From Chlamydomonas sphaeroides (taxonomy: Eukaryota; Chlorophyta; Chlorophyceae; Chlamydomonadales; Chlamydomonadaceae), in NCBI GenBank assembly GCA_001662425.1, contig BDDC01000126.1:31003-95002 (forward strand): a stretch of DNA of 64,000 nt. Direction: 5' to 3'. This document shows, in pieces, positions 25,901-37,154 of the stretch. The position numbers and the translations under genes are program-made. Every line of letters starts with the position of its first letter. The stretch's first letter is position 1. The notes beneath the pieces were generated by a model. It worked only from the letters and a program-made list of their open reading frames with translations. It searched no databases and was not told where the DNA came from.

Positions 25901-26856
25901 CTTGCCCCTTGTACCGTCGCACCTTGCCGCGCAGATCAAGAAGCGGCGCGGCGGGCGGCGGCTGCGCAAGATGAAGGAGCGGTACGGGCTCACGGACGTG
26001 CGCAAGGCGGCAAACCGCATGATGTTTAACCAGGCGGAGGAGGAGCACGTGGACGGCGAGGATGTGAGCGGCGGTTGGGCGCGGCGGGCGCGTGGCCTGC
26101 AGGGGCTATAGGGGCGTCGCGCCGCAGCTGGCGCAGGGCCTCGCGTGTTGTCGGCTTCGCTGAGGTCGACGAGCTGCCGCCTGCACGACGTGCTGTGTGC
26201 CATGCTCGCAGACCATCGGCCTGGGCGTGCTGGGCAAGGAGGGCAGCGGCCGGCTGCGCATCGTGGCGACGCAGCAGAAGCAGAAGCTGAGCGCCAAGCA
26301 GCAGAAGAAGTTCAAGGCGCGCATGTACGGCAGCAGCGGCGCCACCAGCGGCCTGTCGTCGTCGCTGGCCTTCACGCCCGTGCAGGCAAGTGGCGGCGAC
26401 CGGGGGGCCAAGCACGCGGAAGTTGCCTTCCGTGGGTCTGGGTGGGGCGTGCCGCAGCGCAGTCGTGCTCGAAGAGCTGCCGGGTCCCGGGCCATAACAA
26501 AGTGCGGGAGTGGCTCCCTCTGGTGGGGTCAGCACACAACTATGACATGCTCCTGTAGCACAACTACGACATGCCCTGTAGTACAACTTCGACATGCCCC
26601 TGCGCTATCACACTATGCAGGGCATCGAGCTGGAGAACCCCTCGGCCCGCTTCGGCATGGACCTGGACACCAAGGACGGCACGCAGTCGTACTTCTCGGC
26701 GTTCGGCGGTTTCAGGTGGGGTTGCAGCACGAGGGGTGGGGCTATCTGGGACAGTGGCCGCCGGGCGGAGGCCGCGCGAGGGCTGGAGCGAGGGGTGCGG
26801 AAGAATCGCCGTTGCTGATTGCCGGTTGCTGCCCGCGCAGGTCTGTCAAAAAGTGA
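22907..26856 (+). CDS. PRP31: Pre-mRNA splicing factor PRP31 (U4/U6 snRNP)
   Basis: Thirteen exons (22907-23014, 23242-23328, 23468-23559, 23923-24034, 24208-24343, 24687-24769, 25051-25191, 25350-25538, 25689-25796, 25935-26063, 26212-26385, 26621-26715, 26841-26856) give about 489 aa, close to human PRPF31 (499). PRP31 binds the U4 5' stem-loop with 15.5K and tethers U5 to U4/U6 in the tri-snRNP. The N-terminus is acidic. The coiled-coil/NOSIC part has NRLAVDIDNEIAVVHNFVRD and FPELESL. The Nop domain has SKMNKVAPNLSAVVGTEIAA and LMGVAGGLLSLSRMPACNVQ, then GAKRKTLAGFSSTSTQPHQG. The basic tail has KKRRGGRRLRKMKERYGLTD. The intron after 26385 uses a perfect GC donor (CAG|GCAAGT). The last coding exon is only 16 nt and adds SVKK after YFSAFGGFR; reading through instead would add an unrelated tail. 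Confidence 0.95.
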
Positions 26857-26869
26857 ACGTGACGTGCGG

Positions 26870-26874
26870 TGTAA
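26870..26874 (+). promoter_or_regulatory. TGTAA poly(A) signal candidate after PRP31
   Basis: A TGTAA lies only 14 nt beyond the PRP31 stop at 26854-26856. If used, the 3' UTR would be very short. It may instead be fortuitous. Confidence 0.35.
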
Positions 26875-28392
26875 GGGCTCACATGATGTGCGGTGGAGCG
26901 GAGTGCAGCGCGGATGCTGGTTTTCAAGTAAACAGGGGGATGCTGCGGCGCCCGTTGCGTGGTATTGTATGGCGGCCCCGGCGGGTGTGCGGGTCACGGC
27001 TTGGGCGGCCGCAGGAACGAGGTAGCGAGGAAGGGCCCCGGTCCTGGCCTTCAAGGGCGTGGCCTCGTTCCGCCGGACTGCGGCGCTGCAACTTTTCCCG
27101 CTGTTTGCTGCTTGTGTTGCACCTCACGACTCAGATGCGCGTGCGGCACATCTGAAAGTGCCAGCACTCTTGGACGGCTTCCCCCTGCTGCACAAGCAGA
27201 CCCACACCAGCTCAGCCTGCACCGGCTCAAGAGGGCGCAGCTCCGCACCCCCATCTTCATGTCTCCGCACAGCCGTGCTCTCCACCGGAGGCTGGCCGGT
27301 TATAGAACCCCAGCCGAGCGCAGCCGTGCTGATGTATGGAGCAGCGGCGCCGCCTCCGGGCCTGCACGAGCCGAGTGCTGCGGACTTGGCTTACAGGGCC
27401 TCACAAAGCCGTGAGAATCAACTCGCGAGAGCCCGACGCACTCTGCCACGCGGGTACAGCAGGATCGCCATGCCGCAATCAAGCATGTCTTGGGGTGCAT
27501 ACACGGTGATCCGTCATGGCGGCTAGCTACCGGTAGTAAGCCATATATGTTTCCACTTCGGCGGTGCCTAAAGCCCGTGCGCATGCCCGCACATCAACCA
27601 ACGGAGGCTGCCCCCGCCAAACCCCACGCGGGGCTGCGCAAAGACGTCCCAAAGAAGGGGCCACAGTCGCCATGTTTTGCAGCCAAAACCTGTCCTCATC
27701 CAGCCCGTGTCACCGCCACAGCATCAAACAGCGGCACCCGACCCTGTGCGCCCTTGCCCTCAGCTGCGACCCTCGCGCCCACGCCAAACGGTCTCTCGGA
27801 CCTCTACAATCTAATCAACCTAGCACTAACCTGGCGTTGCCGTGTGCTCGCTAGACCAAGCTAGCCTACACAAGCACCAGGAGGGGCGGCAAGGGGGTTG
27901 ACACCACCCCACGCGTATCCATTGGCGTCAGGCCATCAGCATCAACCCTGTGCGTCCGAGACGCTAATGCCCTGCCGAGACTAGTGTTCGCACATCGGCG
28001 GCACCATACCGACCTGGACACTACCAGCCCGCTCAGGCAAACGAACGCTCACGACCGTAGCCAGGCAGCTTACGCAGCAGCACGTCAAGCACAGGCACAC
28101 CTGCCGCCTTGACTTATTGTGTACCACGATCACATGTATGCAGACGTGTTCAGCAGTATGCATGGCACTCCGTGTCCGAGATCACGGTTCACCACGCACG
28201 CATCGCGCGCCACAAACGACCTGCACCTGTCTCACACACGGTACAGCGTGCGCTCCCCATCCTAAACACACAACACTGTGCCGTCTGCCTGTGCCTCGGC
28301 CATTGCACCCCTCGCAGTGTCAGGCCCGCTCGTCCCGCCCCAAACCGCTATTATCCCCGAAACCACCGTCCAAAAACGCTCGTCCAGATTCG
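26875..28392. other. Convergent intergenic region, no gene seen
   Basis: It lies between the 3' ends of PRP31 (+) and the kinase remnant (-). Open frames are short, without domain motifs. It presumably holds the two 3' UTRs. Confidence 0.5.
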
Positions 28393-29805
28393 TTATCGGC
28401 TCTCCAGCTCCAGCAGCACATCCCGGAGCGTCACTCCCGCCAAGAAGGGGTGCCGCAGAGCCTCCTGGACCGTCATCCTCTCCCCCTCCTCCTGCCGCAT
28501 CAGCGCGCCGACAACGTCCACGAAGGGCTGCGGGCACCCCTCCGGCAGCCCGCGCTGACCCCGCCTGAACTCCACCGCGTGCAGCGCATCCAGCCCGCAG
28601 GCCCGGTCGCCGCCCCACACCCCCACCATGGCCGCCAGCATGCCCAGAGCCCAGGCGTCAGCCTCCTTGCCGCCGAACGAGCCGCCGCCAGCGGCGTCGC
28701 GGAGCTGCGGCGACAGGTAGTGGAGGCTTCCGCAGCAGCCGTGAGCGCGGCCCTCGTTGTCGAGCTCAGCGGCACTCCTGCGGAAGGGGCGGGGGCAGCG
28801 CGATTACGGCAACGGTGAACGAGCAGCGCACCGTGGCATGGGCGGGAAGGGACGGTAAGACGTGCAGCCGGCAGGGCCCGGTGACTGAGGAACGGCTGAC
28901 GCCCGGGCGGGGGTGGCCTCTGCCTGGCTTGGGGCTCGCTCGATGCGTTGCACAAGAGCGGCTGCCTACCCGAAGTCGCAGAGGAGCACCCGGTCGCCGG
29001 TCGGTCCGCCGAGCATGACATTGTCAATCTGGCAGAGCAGAGCGAGGGAGGCGCGCAGGGCGGTGGGGTCAGCGGGAACGACCATGCCACGGGGCTCCCG
29101 TAACCCTGGCAACCTGCAGCAGCAGCCCACCCCCTCTCACCCTGCTCTCCCCGAGCTGTGCCAAGCCCACCCCGCTTGCCTCGATGTCGCAGTGCGCCAG
29201 GTCAGACTTGTGCAGCACCAAAGTAGCGTGGGCCACCTGCGCCAGGATGGTGGTGGTGCGCTCGGAGCCGAGGAGCAGGCCGTGCGGCGCGCCAGCAGGC
29301 AGGGCGTCACGCTTGCGCGCCGCCCTCTCCTGTGTTGGGCGCAAGGGGAGCATGGGCGCATGTTGGGTAGGCGAACAACGGCGCCGCAAACCTCAAGTGC
29401 GTGCAGCTTGCAACACCCTCAACACCTGGCATGCGCGGCGCAGCAACTGCCGTGGTCGGATAAAAGCGGACGTGGTCATGGGTTGGTGAGCTGAAGTTTC
29501 GTGAGTCGTGGCTGGTCTGACGACGGGGGGTGATTGGAGGACGACCGTACATGCACCATCCTTACTGCACGCAGGGGCAACGCCGCCACGGGGTACGGTA
29601 GCTGCATTAGCAGGCCGGGCCGCGTCCCCAACAAGCCGTTAGCCCGTTACCCCACCTGCTGGTGACGCAGTATGCCGGGCGATGAAGTACACCACAGGGC
29701 GCGCGTGAAGTACACATTAGAGCGCACAAAGTCAACGCACCCCTCCACATGCGCTGTGCCAGCGTCTGCCGGCCCACGGGCGAGCACGATGGAAGGTCGC
29801 CTACC
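28393..29805 (-). pseudogene. Protein kinase C-lobe, N-lobe not found (partial gene or remnant)
   Basis: Exons 29329-29180, 29028-28970 and 28777-28393 join in phase to give a kinase catalytic half: HKSDLAHCDIE joined to IDNVMLGGPTGDRVLLCDFG, then SAAELDNEG, GSLHYLSPQL and KEADAWALGML, ending RMTVQEALRHPFLAG. HCDIEIDN matches the HRDLKxxN loop (Asp and Asn kept), CDFGSA the DFG loop, YLSPQ the APE region. The intron between HCDIE and IDN appears to start with a GC donor (GAG|GCAAGC). A candidate upstream exon 29805-29656 is in phase but has no clear N-lobe motif. No glycine loop or VAIK lysine is found in either direction within reach, and a dispersed repeat sits at 29905-30124 where they would be expected. 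It is either a disrupted gene or one with distant 5' exons. Confidence 0.6.
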
Positions 29806-29904
29806 CTGAGGCGCCCCCCGCGTCAATCGCCTGAGGGGGGGGGGCGACGGGCATCGCGATGGCTGCGGCGAAGCGCCGGGGTCGGGCGTTGGCGGGGCCG
29901 AGAC

Positions 29905-30124
29905 CGCGGCAAGCGCGGCAGCCCGAGCTCTGACGGCGGGGGCTGGGGCGGGCCCGCCGCCGCCGCCGCCGGCACCTCCGGGCCGGGGCCAAGCGGCAGC
30001 GGGGGCGGCGGCGGCGGCGGCCGCGGCAAGCGGCCGAGCTCAGCCGCTGATGGCACCAAGCGGGAGCGTAGCTGTGCTGCTGGGGGCTGAGTTGGCAGCG
30101 AGGGCGGGCCCTGCTTCCTGGCCG
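29905..30124 (+). repeat. Dispersed repeat, copy 1 (AT-hook-like coding fragment)
   Basis: About 220 bp match the minus strand of 53526-53746. Shared parts include the frame for KRG-(S/R)-P-(S/T)-SDGG, an Ala/Gly-rich stretch, GPGPSG, the (K/R)RS end and the near-identical 3' segment from GGCAGCGAGGGCGGGCCCTG onward. KRGRP in the other copy is an AT-hook core. Two opposite-strand copies 24 kb apart suggest transposable-element debris. Confidence 0.7.
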
Positions 30125-30455
30125 AACTGTTAATGGTTTCTACGGAGCTGCCCGGATCGTCGGCAGCTGCCGCATCGCGGGGCGGGGAACGGGGTTAAGG
30201 GACGCGAACACGACCTTCCCACGCGCCATAGCACGGCCACACACACCGGCAGCAGTCGACCAGCCCGTTCGCAAGTGCGGCGCTATGACCGATGAATGCC
30301 AGTATGTCATTCGCGCAGCATTGCACGCAGCTGTGCCCGCGCAGTAGGCCCCCAGCGGATGAATGCAGCTATGCATGTCACTTATAAACACACAGCGAAC
30401 ACACCGCAACAGCCCACAGCCCACTTCCGCATGCTGCCACGCGCCTCGCCCACGC
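30125..30455. other. Short spacer, no gene seen
   Basis: It lies between the dispersed repeat and the end of the helical-repeat gene. Nothing coding is recognised; it is probably that gene's 3' UTR. Confidence 0.4.
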
Positions 30456-32579
30456 TCACGTTGCTCTTCTCACCGCTCTGCGCCGGACCGGTCTCGTGCC
30501 CTCCTCCGCTGGCCCCGCCTCGCCCAGACCCTCCGTGCCCACCGCCGGCATTGCTCCCTCCTCGCCGGCCGCGCGCCGCATGGACGTGAGCAGGGAGCTC
30601 GGCCGGCCCGCGCTGTGTGCAAGCACGCCCGCGAGCCGCCGCCCCTCGCGGCCCAGCCCGCCCAGCCGCTGCTGCACCTGCCACAGCAGCCGCAGCGTGC
30701 CGGCGGTCAGCGCAGGGCCCTCGGCCCCTCGCGCGAGCTCGCGAGCCCTGCCGCCGCCGGGCTGCCCCTCCCAGCGCGCCTCCAGCTCCCGCAGCAGCGC
30801 CTCCGCCAGCGCGCCGTGTCGGTCCAGCACGCCGGCGCCTGCGTCAAAGAGCGACAGCGACTGGATGCCCAGGGCCAGGCCGAGCTCCTGCTGGCTGGCG
30901 GCATGGCGGCTGAGCAGGTCGGACATGCGGCCGGCAAGCGCGTCCACGAGGCCGCCGTGGTGCTGGCCCAGGCTCGCGAGCGACGACAAGAAGTTGCCGC
31001 AGTCCTGAGCGGCAGGACCAAAGTATACCGGTAGTAGCGTAAGCCGGCGGACGAGGGATGGTGCTCGGGCACGAAGCTAAGCGTCACAGTGGTGCAGGTT
31101 GGGCAGCGAGCAGCTTGGACCGGTGGGGCGCCGCCTCAAGGCGCCAGCATAGCGGAATGCAGCAGCGGTCGGGGGCGGCTCGCCGGCGCACCTGCAGGCT
31201 GGCTCGCGGCAGGAAGATGGGCACCGCGCCGGCCGTGCGCTGCAGCAGAGCGTCATCAACGAACCGGTGCTGCACTAGGGACAGCGCGTACCCTGCCAGG
31301 AGGGGATTGACCGGCGTCAGGTCCAGCCTGCGTCAGAGCAAGTCCGCCAGCGTCCCCGCCTGTGAGCGCACTCACACAGCTCCGACCAGTCCAGCATGTT
31401 TGCGCCTCGCATCACGCCATCCGTCTCCACCGCCGCCGCCACGGCGGCCGCGAACCAGGCCTCGTCCCTGTACCCCAGCTTGGCCAGTGCCCACGTCACT
31501 TGACAGAACTGCTTGGCCCGGAAGCCGTCGAAGTGCCGCCGCAGGCACTCCTCCGCCAGCGGCCGCAGTCCGGCGACGGCGGCCTCGTAGCCGCGCGACT
31601 CGGACAGCACCGCCAGCGAGTGCAGGCTGACGGACAGGATCTGCGGGTTGGCCTGGCCGGCTAGCTCGCCGAGGCAGTCGGTGACGTGCCGCAGCAGCGG
31701 GTCGGACCGCACGTTGAGCTTGGCGCTAGCGAGCAACAGGCTGCAGCAAGCCTGCGCGTCCAGCTCCGAGGCGGGCGCCGACACAACGGCAATGCCCGAG
31801 GCGCGCAGGACGATGGGCGCGTTGCTGCGCAGTGCGGCTCTGAGCGCCGGCGGCACGGCGGCCATGGCCCACCACAGGTTGGCGTGGTCCTGGCCCGAGG
31901 CCTGCCGTATGGCGAGAGGGGATTGAGACTCAGGGGTGGACATCATGCCTGCCTGAAGACCGGCGGTCGTGATGACCCGACACTGCCCGGCATCAGCTAT
32001 AGACATGGCTGTAGTGTAAGGACCGGCAACATATTGCAATGCTGACACGGATTTCATTGCCCCGTGGCAACCATGCCCATCCCACCTGCCGCAGCACCTC
32101 GCCGTTGTTCTCGGCAAGGCGGCCCACCAGCGCCGGCACCAGCCTGCTCTGGCGCCAGAATGCCACCTTGGCGCAGGCGTGGAGCGGAATGATTAGGTCG
32201 CCGGGTGCGGAGGCACTGGCCACCAGCGGCAGGTACGCATCCGACAGGGCGGCCATGATGTCGGCCACATCGTGGGCGTCGGCACCCGGGGCCGAGCCAA
32301 GCTGCGCATAAGAAGGCATAAGAAGGCAGGGGAAGGGGCATGGCGGGCAGGGCATGACTACGGTGTAGCCGCATGGCATTGGCCACCAGGCAGGGCTCTG
32401 GCCAGGCGTCCGCCCAGCTCGGCGGCTTGCGAGGGAACATGCGCCCCGTCGAGCTCACCCTGGCGGCGGCGCTGAAGGCCGAGCACAGCGTGCGTGGGCT
32501 GCGGTCCGCCCAAGCCGCGGCGTTGCGCTGCACTATGTCCAGGAGGGAGGCCAGGTCCCGTGCGTTGCGGGGGTTGTCG
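30456..32579 (-). repeat. Internal duplication, unit B
   Basis: Second copy of the block, with the same intron positions and splice phases as unit A. It diverges most in exon 7 (31860-31700) and in the last 40 residues, where the protein ends instead of running into another unit. Confidence 0.85.
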
Positions 32580-35266
32580 GCGTCCGAGAGGAGCCCGCCG
32601 CGACCCTCCGAGCCCTCTGACAGCGCAGCTGCCTCCTCCGCCGCGTGCTGCATGGCGGCGTACAGTGCGCCCGGCCGGCCCCTTCTCGCAGTGAGGATGC
32701 CCGCGAGCCGCCGCCCCTCGCGGCCCAGCCCGCCCAGCCGCTGCTGCACCTGCCACAGCAGCCGCAGCGTGCCGGCGGTCAGCGCAGGGCCCTCGGCCCC
32801 TCGCGCGAGCTCGCGAGCCCTGCCGCCGCCGCGCTGCCCCTCCCAGCGCGCCTCCAGCTCCCGCAGCAGCGCCTCCGCCAGCGCGCCGTGCCGGTCCAGC
32901 ACGCCGGCGCCTGCGTCGAAGAGCGACAGCGACTGGATGCCCAGGGCCAGGCCGAGCTCCTGCTGGCTGGCGGCATGGCGGCTGAGNNNNNNNNNNNNNN
33001 NNNNNNNNNNNNNNNNNNNNNNNNNNNNNNNNNNNNNNNNNNNNNNNNNNNNNNNNNNNNNNNNNNNNNNNNNNNNNNNNNNNNNNNNNNNNNNNNNNNN
33101 NNNNNNNNNNNNNNNNNNNNNNNNNNNNNNNNNNNNNNNNNNNNNNNNNNNNNNNNNNNNNNNNNNNNNNNNNNNNNNNNNNNNNNNNNNNNNNNNNNNN
33201 NNNNNNNNNNNNNNNNNNNNNNNNNNNNNNNNNNNNNNNNNNNNNNNNNNNNNNNNNNNNNNNNNNNNNNNNNNNNNNNNNNNNNNNNNNNNNNNNNNNN
33301 NNNNNNNNNNNNNNNNNNNNNNNNNNNNNNNNNNNNNNNNNNNNNNNNNNNNNAAGGCCGCCGTGGTGCTGGCCCAGGCTCGCGAGCGATAGCAGCAGGT
33401 TCGAGCAGTCCTGTGTTGGTTGGGCCGGAGAAAGGGGAACCTCTAGGCACGGAGTGCCGACCCAATGCGATGACAACACAACCAGGTGGGCAACAACAGC
33501 AACCGCGGGCGTGCTGCACACATACCTGAAGGTAGGCTCGCGGCAGCAGGCCAGGCACCGCGTCGGCTGTGCGCTGCAGCAACGCGTCGTCAGCAAATTG
33601 ATGCTGCACAAGGGATAACGAGTACCCTGCGTGATAAGAGAAGGCCTTCGTCAGGTCCTGTCCTGCTCCACACACGCCTCTTCCCTAAGTTGTCGTCTTC
33701 CTGTCGCCAGCGTCCCCGCCTGTGAGCGCACTCACACAGCTCCGACCAGTCCAGCATGTTTGCGCCTCGCATCACGCCATCCGTCTCCACCGCCGCCGCC
33801 ACGGCGGCCGCGAACCAGGCCTCGTCCCTGTACCCCAGCTTGGCCAGCGCCCACGTCACTTGACAGAACTGCTTGGCCCGGAAGCCGTCGAAGCGCCGCC
33901 GCAGGCACTCCTCCGCCAGCGGCCGCAGTCCGGCGATGGCGGCCTCGTAGCCGCGCGACTCGGACAGCACCGCCAGCGAGTGCAGGCTGACGGACAGGAT
34001 CTGCGGGTTGGCCTGGCCGGCTAGCTCGCCGAGGCAGTCGGTGACGTGCCGCAGCAGCGGGTCGGACCGCACGCCCAGCCGGGCGCAAGCGAGCAGAATG
34101 TTGCGGCAGGCCTGGTAGCCCAGCTCCGAGGGAGGCAGCGCGACAAGTACGGCGCCCGAGGCCCGCAGGATGGCGGGCGCGTCGCGGAGGGCGGCCTTGA
34201 CGTCCAGGGGCACGGCGGCCATGGCCCACCACAGGTTGGCGTGGTCCTGACCCGAGGCCTGTAGGATGATAGGTAGGGGCAGGGGCAGGCCTTCTGTCCA
34301 CCGCTAGGGTCCATGCTCGGCGGGAGACGGAAGTCGAGTTGATGTTCGCTGCAGCTGCTACGCCCAGCGTGCTCCAGCAGCTCCAGAGCCCACCTGGTAC
34401 AGCTTGTCGCCGTTGTTCTCGGCAAGGCGGCCGACCAATGCTGGTATCAGGGTGTTCTGGCGCCAGAATGCCACCTTGGCGCAGGCGTGCAGAGGAATGA
34501 TTAGGTCACCGGGTGCGGAGGCACTGGCCACCAGCGGCAGGTACGCATCCGTCAGGGCGGCCATGATGTCGGCCACATCGTGGGCGTCGGCACCCGGGGC
34601 CGAGCCAAGCTTCACATTAGGAGGCAAATTGAGGTACATGTCGAGTAGGAACGTCATGTCGTTGGTTGTGGGACGCAGCACCAATCAGTCGCAAGGTTGC
34701 AGCTGGCTAGCCCGCATGCGCCTCGTCGAGCTCACCCTGGCGGCGGCGCTGAAGGCCGAGCACAGCGTGCGTGGGCTGCGGTCCGCCCACACTGCTGCGT
34801 TGCGCTGCACGATGTCCAGGAGGGAGGCCAGGTCCCGTGCGTTGCGGGGGTTGTCCGCAGCCGACAGCGGCCGGCCACTGGAAGGCCGCCATCTCCCGTC
34901 AGCTGGTGCGCCCTCCCTTGCCGCCTCATCCAGGGGACCTCTGTAGCCAAGGCCCGGCCTGCCTCCTCTCCCCCTGTCATTATCGTAGCGACGACCGGGA
35001 GCATTGGGGAAGCGTGGCAGGTCACCAACGACTTGATCAGGCTGTCCGCTTGTCGGTCGGCCGTCGGACGAGGGGGGTTCAGGAGCTCCCCAGAGTCTGC
35101 CGTCCCACACGCCAGCCGTGGACCCGCTGTGCGCCTGAGGCACTATCGGTGGCGAGCGGTGCGGCCCCCGAGCTGGCAGCTGCACAGCAGCCGTAGACCG
35201 GTAGGCGCATGGCGGTGAGCGCTGCAGTATGCTGCGCCATGTCTGAGCACTGCATGAGCTTGTCAT
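30456..35266 (-). CDS. Organelle-targeted helical-repeat protein (FASTK/OPR-like) with internal duplication
   Basis: Nine exons: 35266-34736, 34609-34394, 34258-33736, 33626-33526, 33410-32459 (crosses the N gap), 32301-32086, 31901-31376, 31292-31192, 31004-30456. Phases agree except across the gap. The start ATG at 35266 precedes a Ser/Arg/Ala-rich, acid-poor leader (MTSSCSAQTWRSILQRSPPC) typical of organelle import. The rest is alpha-helical with motifs such as RTLCSAFSAAAR, PLHACAKVAFWRQ, HANLWWAMAAVP, CQVTWALAKLGYRDEAW and LLLSLASLGQHH. These resemble the degenerate repeats of FASTK/OPR organellar RNA-binding proteins, but no RAP domain is visible, so the family call is tentative. The protein contains two copies of a roughly 500-residue block with the same intron positions, joined without an intron. 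Length is about 1,126 aa if the gap is 33 nt. Confidence 0.65.
32580..34855 (-). repeat. Internal duplication, unit A
   Basis: First (5') copy of the block, from the DNPRNARDLASLLDIVQ exon part through the DCSNLLLSLASLGQHHGGL exon and its extension. It aligns with 30456-32579 over five exons; long stretches are near-identical, for example 33736-34050 against 31376-31690. It contains the N gap. Confidence 0.85.
32987..33353. other. Assembly gap (367 N)
   Basis: A run of N inside exon 5 of the duplicated gene. The flanks align to unit B with only 33 nt between them, and 367 is not a multiple of 3, so the N run breaks the frame. It is probably a placeholder. Confidence 0.95.
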
Positions 35267-36092
35267 CAAGTAGGTGCTCGCAATGCACACATTCGTTCAG
35301 AGCCGAGCGTGAAGTTGAGTCAGTTGACTCCGTGGGAAGAAAAGCGAGTTGGCTTAAGGCAAGTTTTTCTAGTAGATTGTGGTCTATGCATGTCGCATAT
35401 GCAACAACGCCGCCACAGCGACGAAGACGGCGTTGAAACGTGGCAAACCCTGCTTGCACCCCCCAACCCGCCTCCTGCACAACTGTCGACTCCGCCAGAC
35501 TTCCTGTCGCATGCTCTGCGTCTCACTGAGCATAATTCAATACATTAATGGATAGCTGATTCAACCGTTCACCGTTCCACGGCTGGCTCTGTACGTCGAC
35601 CTGATCAGCCTTGGCGCTGGATTGTCTCCATCAAAATGTACAGGGCACAACAACAAGGCACAATGATAGTGTAGTGTGCTCCCCGGGGCGCTTGACCACG
35701 ACACAGGAGTGCGATGCCGGTGGGGCGCATCCTGGCGAACGCGCATGCTGCGCACACGTGCTTGGTCCCCTAGGCCGTAGAGCCTCTTTCTGTCGGCTGA
35801 CAAAGAGGGAATCGTGTGGCTATCCAAGACCATCGGCGAAGGGAGCTAGGGGGCACGTCAGGGGAAGGCCGGGGGTGATGGCGCGGGTTGCCGTGCCGCT
35901 CTTTCACCAACGTCGTTCGCACTCAGAATTTGGTGCGCATACTCACCTCACGTGTACGTCCCTTACATTTACAACGCGATAGGTGCGCGAAAAGGCGGAT
36001 CGGCCTTGGTTGTTGGTGACTTGCGCTTGCATCAGCTGGGAAGCACCCCACAAGCCGGCGAACAGCCGATTGCGATGTGGGCATAGGTAGCT
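35267..36092. promoter_or_regulatory. 826-bp divergent spacer, helical-repeat gene / copper ATPase
   Basis: It separates the start codons of two divergent genes that both encode proteins with import leaders. Parts are noticeably less GC-rich than coding DNA (for example 35330-35560). No coding exon and no copper-response GTAC cluster was recognised with confidence. Confidence 0.45.
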
Positions 36093-37154
36093 ATGACACT
36101 ACAACGGCAGCTCGCGCCATGCAGAGGCGCGCACTGCCCCGTGGCGTTCGCCCGGCGATTTCGGCCTGCGCTGCTGCCGCTGGCCGTATCCAGTCCTGGT
36201 CGCAATACTGATGCGCAAGCTAGCTCCCCACATGCGGCGTGGGCTTTCAAGCTTGCACGCGCGACCGTCGTCGCGACGACGCTGCAATTCACGGCCGCGG
36301 CCTGCCAGGCTGCAAGCGCCAGCGTCGGCGGGGGCTTCGGCGCTGGCGGCGGTCTGGGAGGCTCGGGCGGCGGAGGCGGGGGTGGGGGCGATGGCGCGCG
36401 CGGCGCGTCGCTGCGCAGCGCCAACGTGCTCGGCGACGTCGCCGAGGCCTCCGAGCTGGTCGAGGAGGTCGTGCTCCTCGACGTGGGAGGTGAGCGTCGC
36501 AGCCTAGCTGCTTGCCAGCATCAACGGCGTCGCACGCAGCGCCGACCCAGTTCACAGCGGCGGGGGCACCGGTGCCTGCTGCTGAACATCCACCAAACCG
36601 CCGACGCTCTCACGCTCCCCGTTGCCCCCGCAGGCATGAAGTGCGGCGGCTGCGTGGGGCACGTGAAGAAGATCTTGGAGTCCCAGCCCGGCGTCGCCAG
36701 CGCGTCCGTCAACCTGGCCACGGAGACGGCGCTGGTGCGGGTGCTGGTGCCGCGCGGCAGCAGCCGCGCCGCCGGCGGCAACGGAGAGGAGCTGGCGGCC
36801 ATGGGCGCTAAGCTGGCAGAGGTGAGCTTCTTCTGACGCGCGAGACTTTGTAAACAACCCAGACAGCCGGCACTGCTGCCGCTCTATCCGGCCCATCCCG
36901 ACCCACATGAAAGCGACGGCGGCCAGGCACGCGCAAACTCCAGGAGTGGCCCCTAGCGTGCCCTCAAAACGCCGCCGATAGGGCCTGCCAGGTTGGAGCA
37001 CGTAGGAAAGGACGATGGGGGCCTCGCGAGCCACTGAGAGGGGCCCCGCTGCCCCGCCTTGCCGCCGTGCGTGTAGGTCCTGACCAAAGAGGGCTTTGCG
37101 TCGAAGCTGCAAGTAGAGGCCGCGCCGGCCAGCAAGTGCTGCTCCAAGAAGTGA
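36093..37154 (+). CDS. PCH1: Predicted short isoform: plastid copper chaperone PCH1
   Basis: Exons 36093-36489 and 36634-36821 are shared with the ATPase. Splicing the same donor (36822) to the acceptor at 37075-37076 adds exon 37077-37154, VLTKEGFASK...CCSKK then TGA, in phase. This completes the HMA fold with the same LTKxGFxSK strand that the ATPase takes from its own exon 3 (ALTKAGFPSK at 37961). The product is a soluble protein of about 220 aa with transit leader, GMxCxxC and a C-terminal CC. It is known that PCH1, the copper chaperone of PAA1, is made by alternative processing of the PAA1 transcript in many green plants. That this gene uses it is inferred from sequence. Confidence 0.8.

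Noticed and set aside
30456..35266. Two separate tandem genes instead of one duplicated gene
   Set aside because: The 32986-32459 segment is open in one frame from unit A's end into unit B's start, with no stop, leader or promoter space between them.
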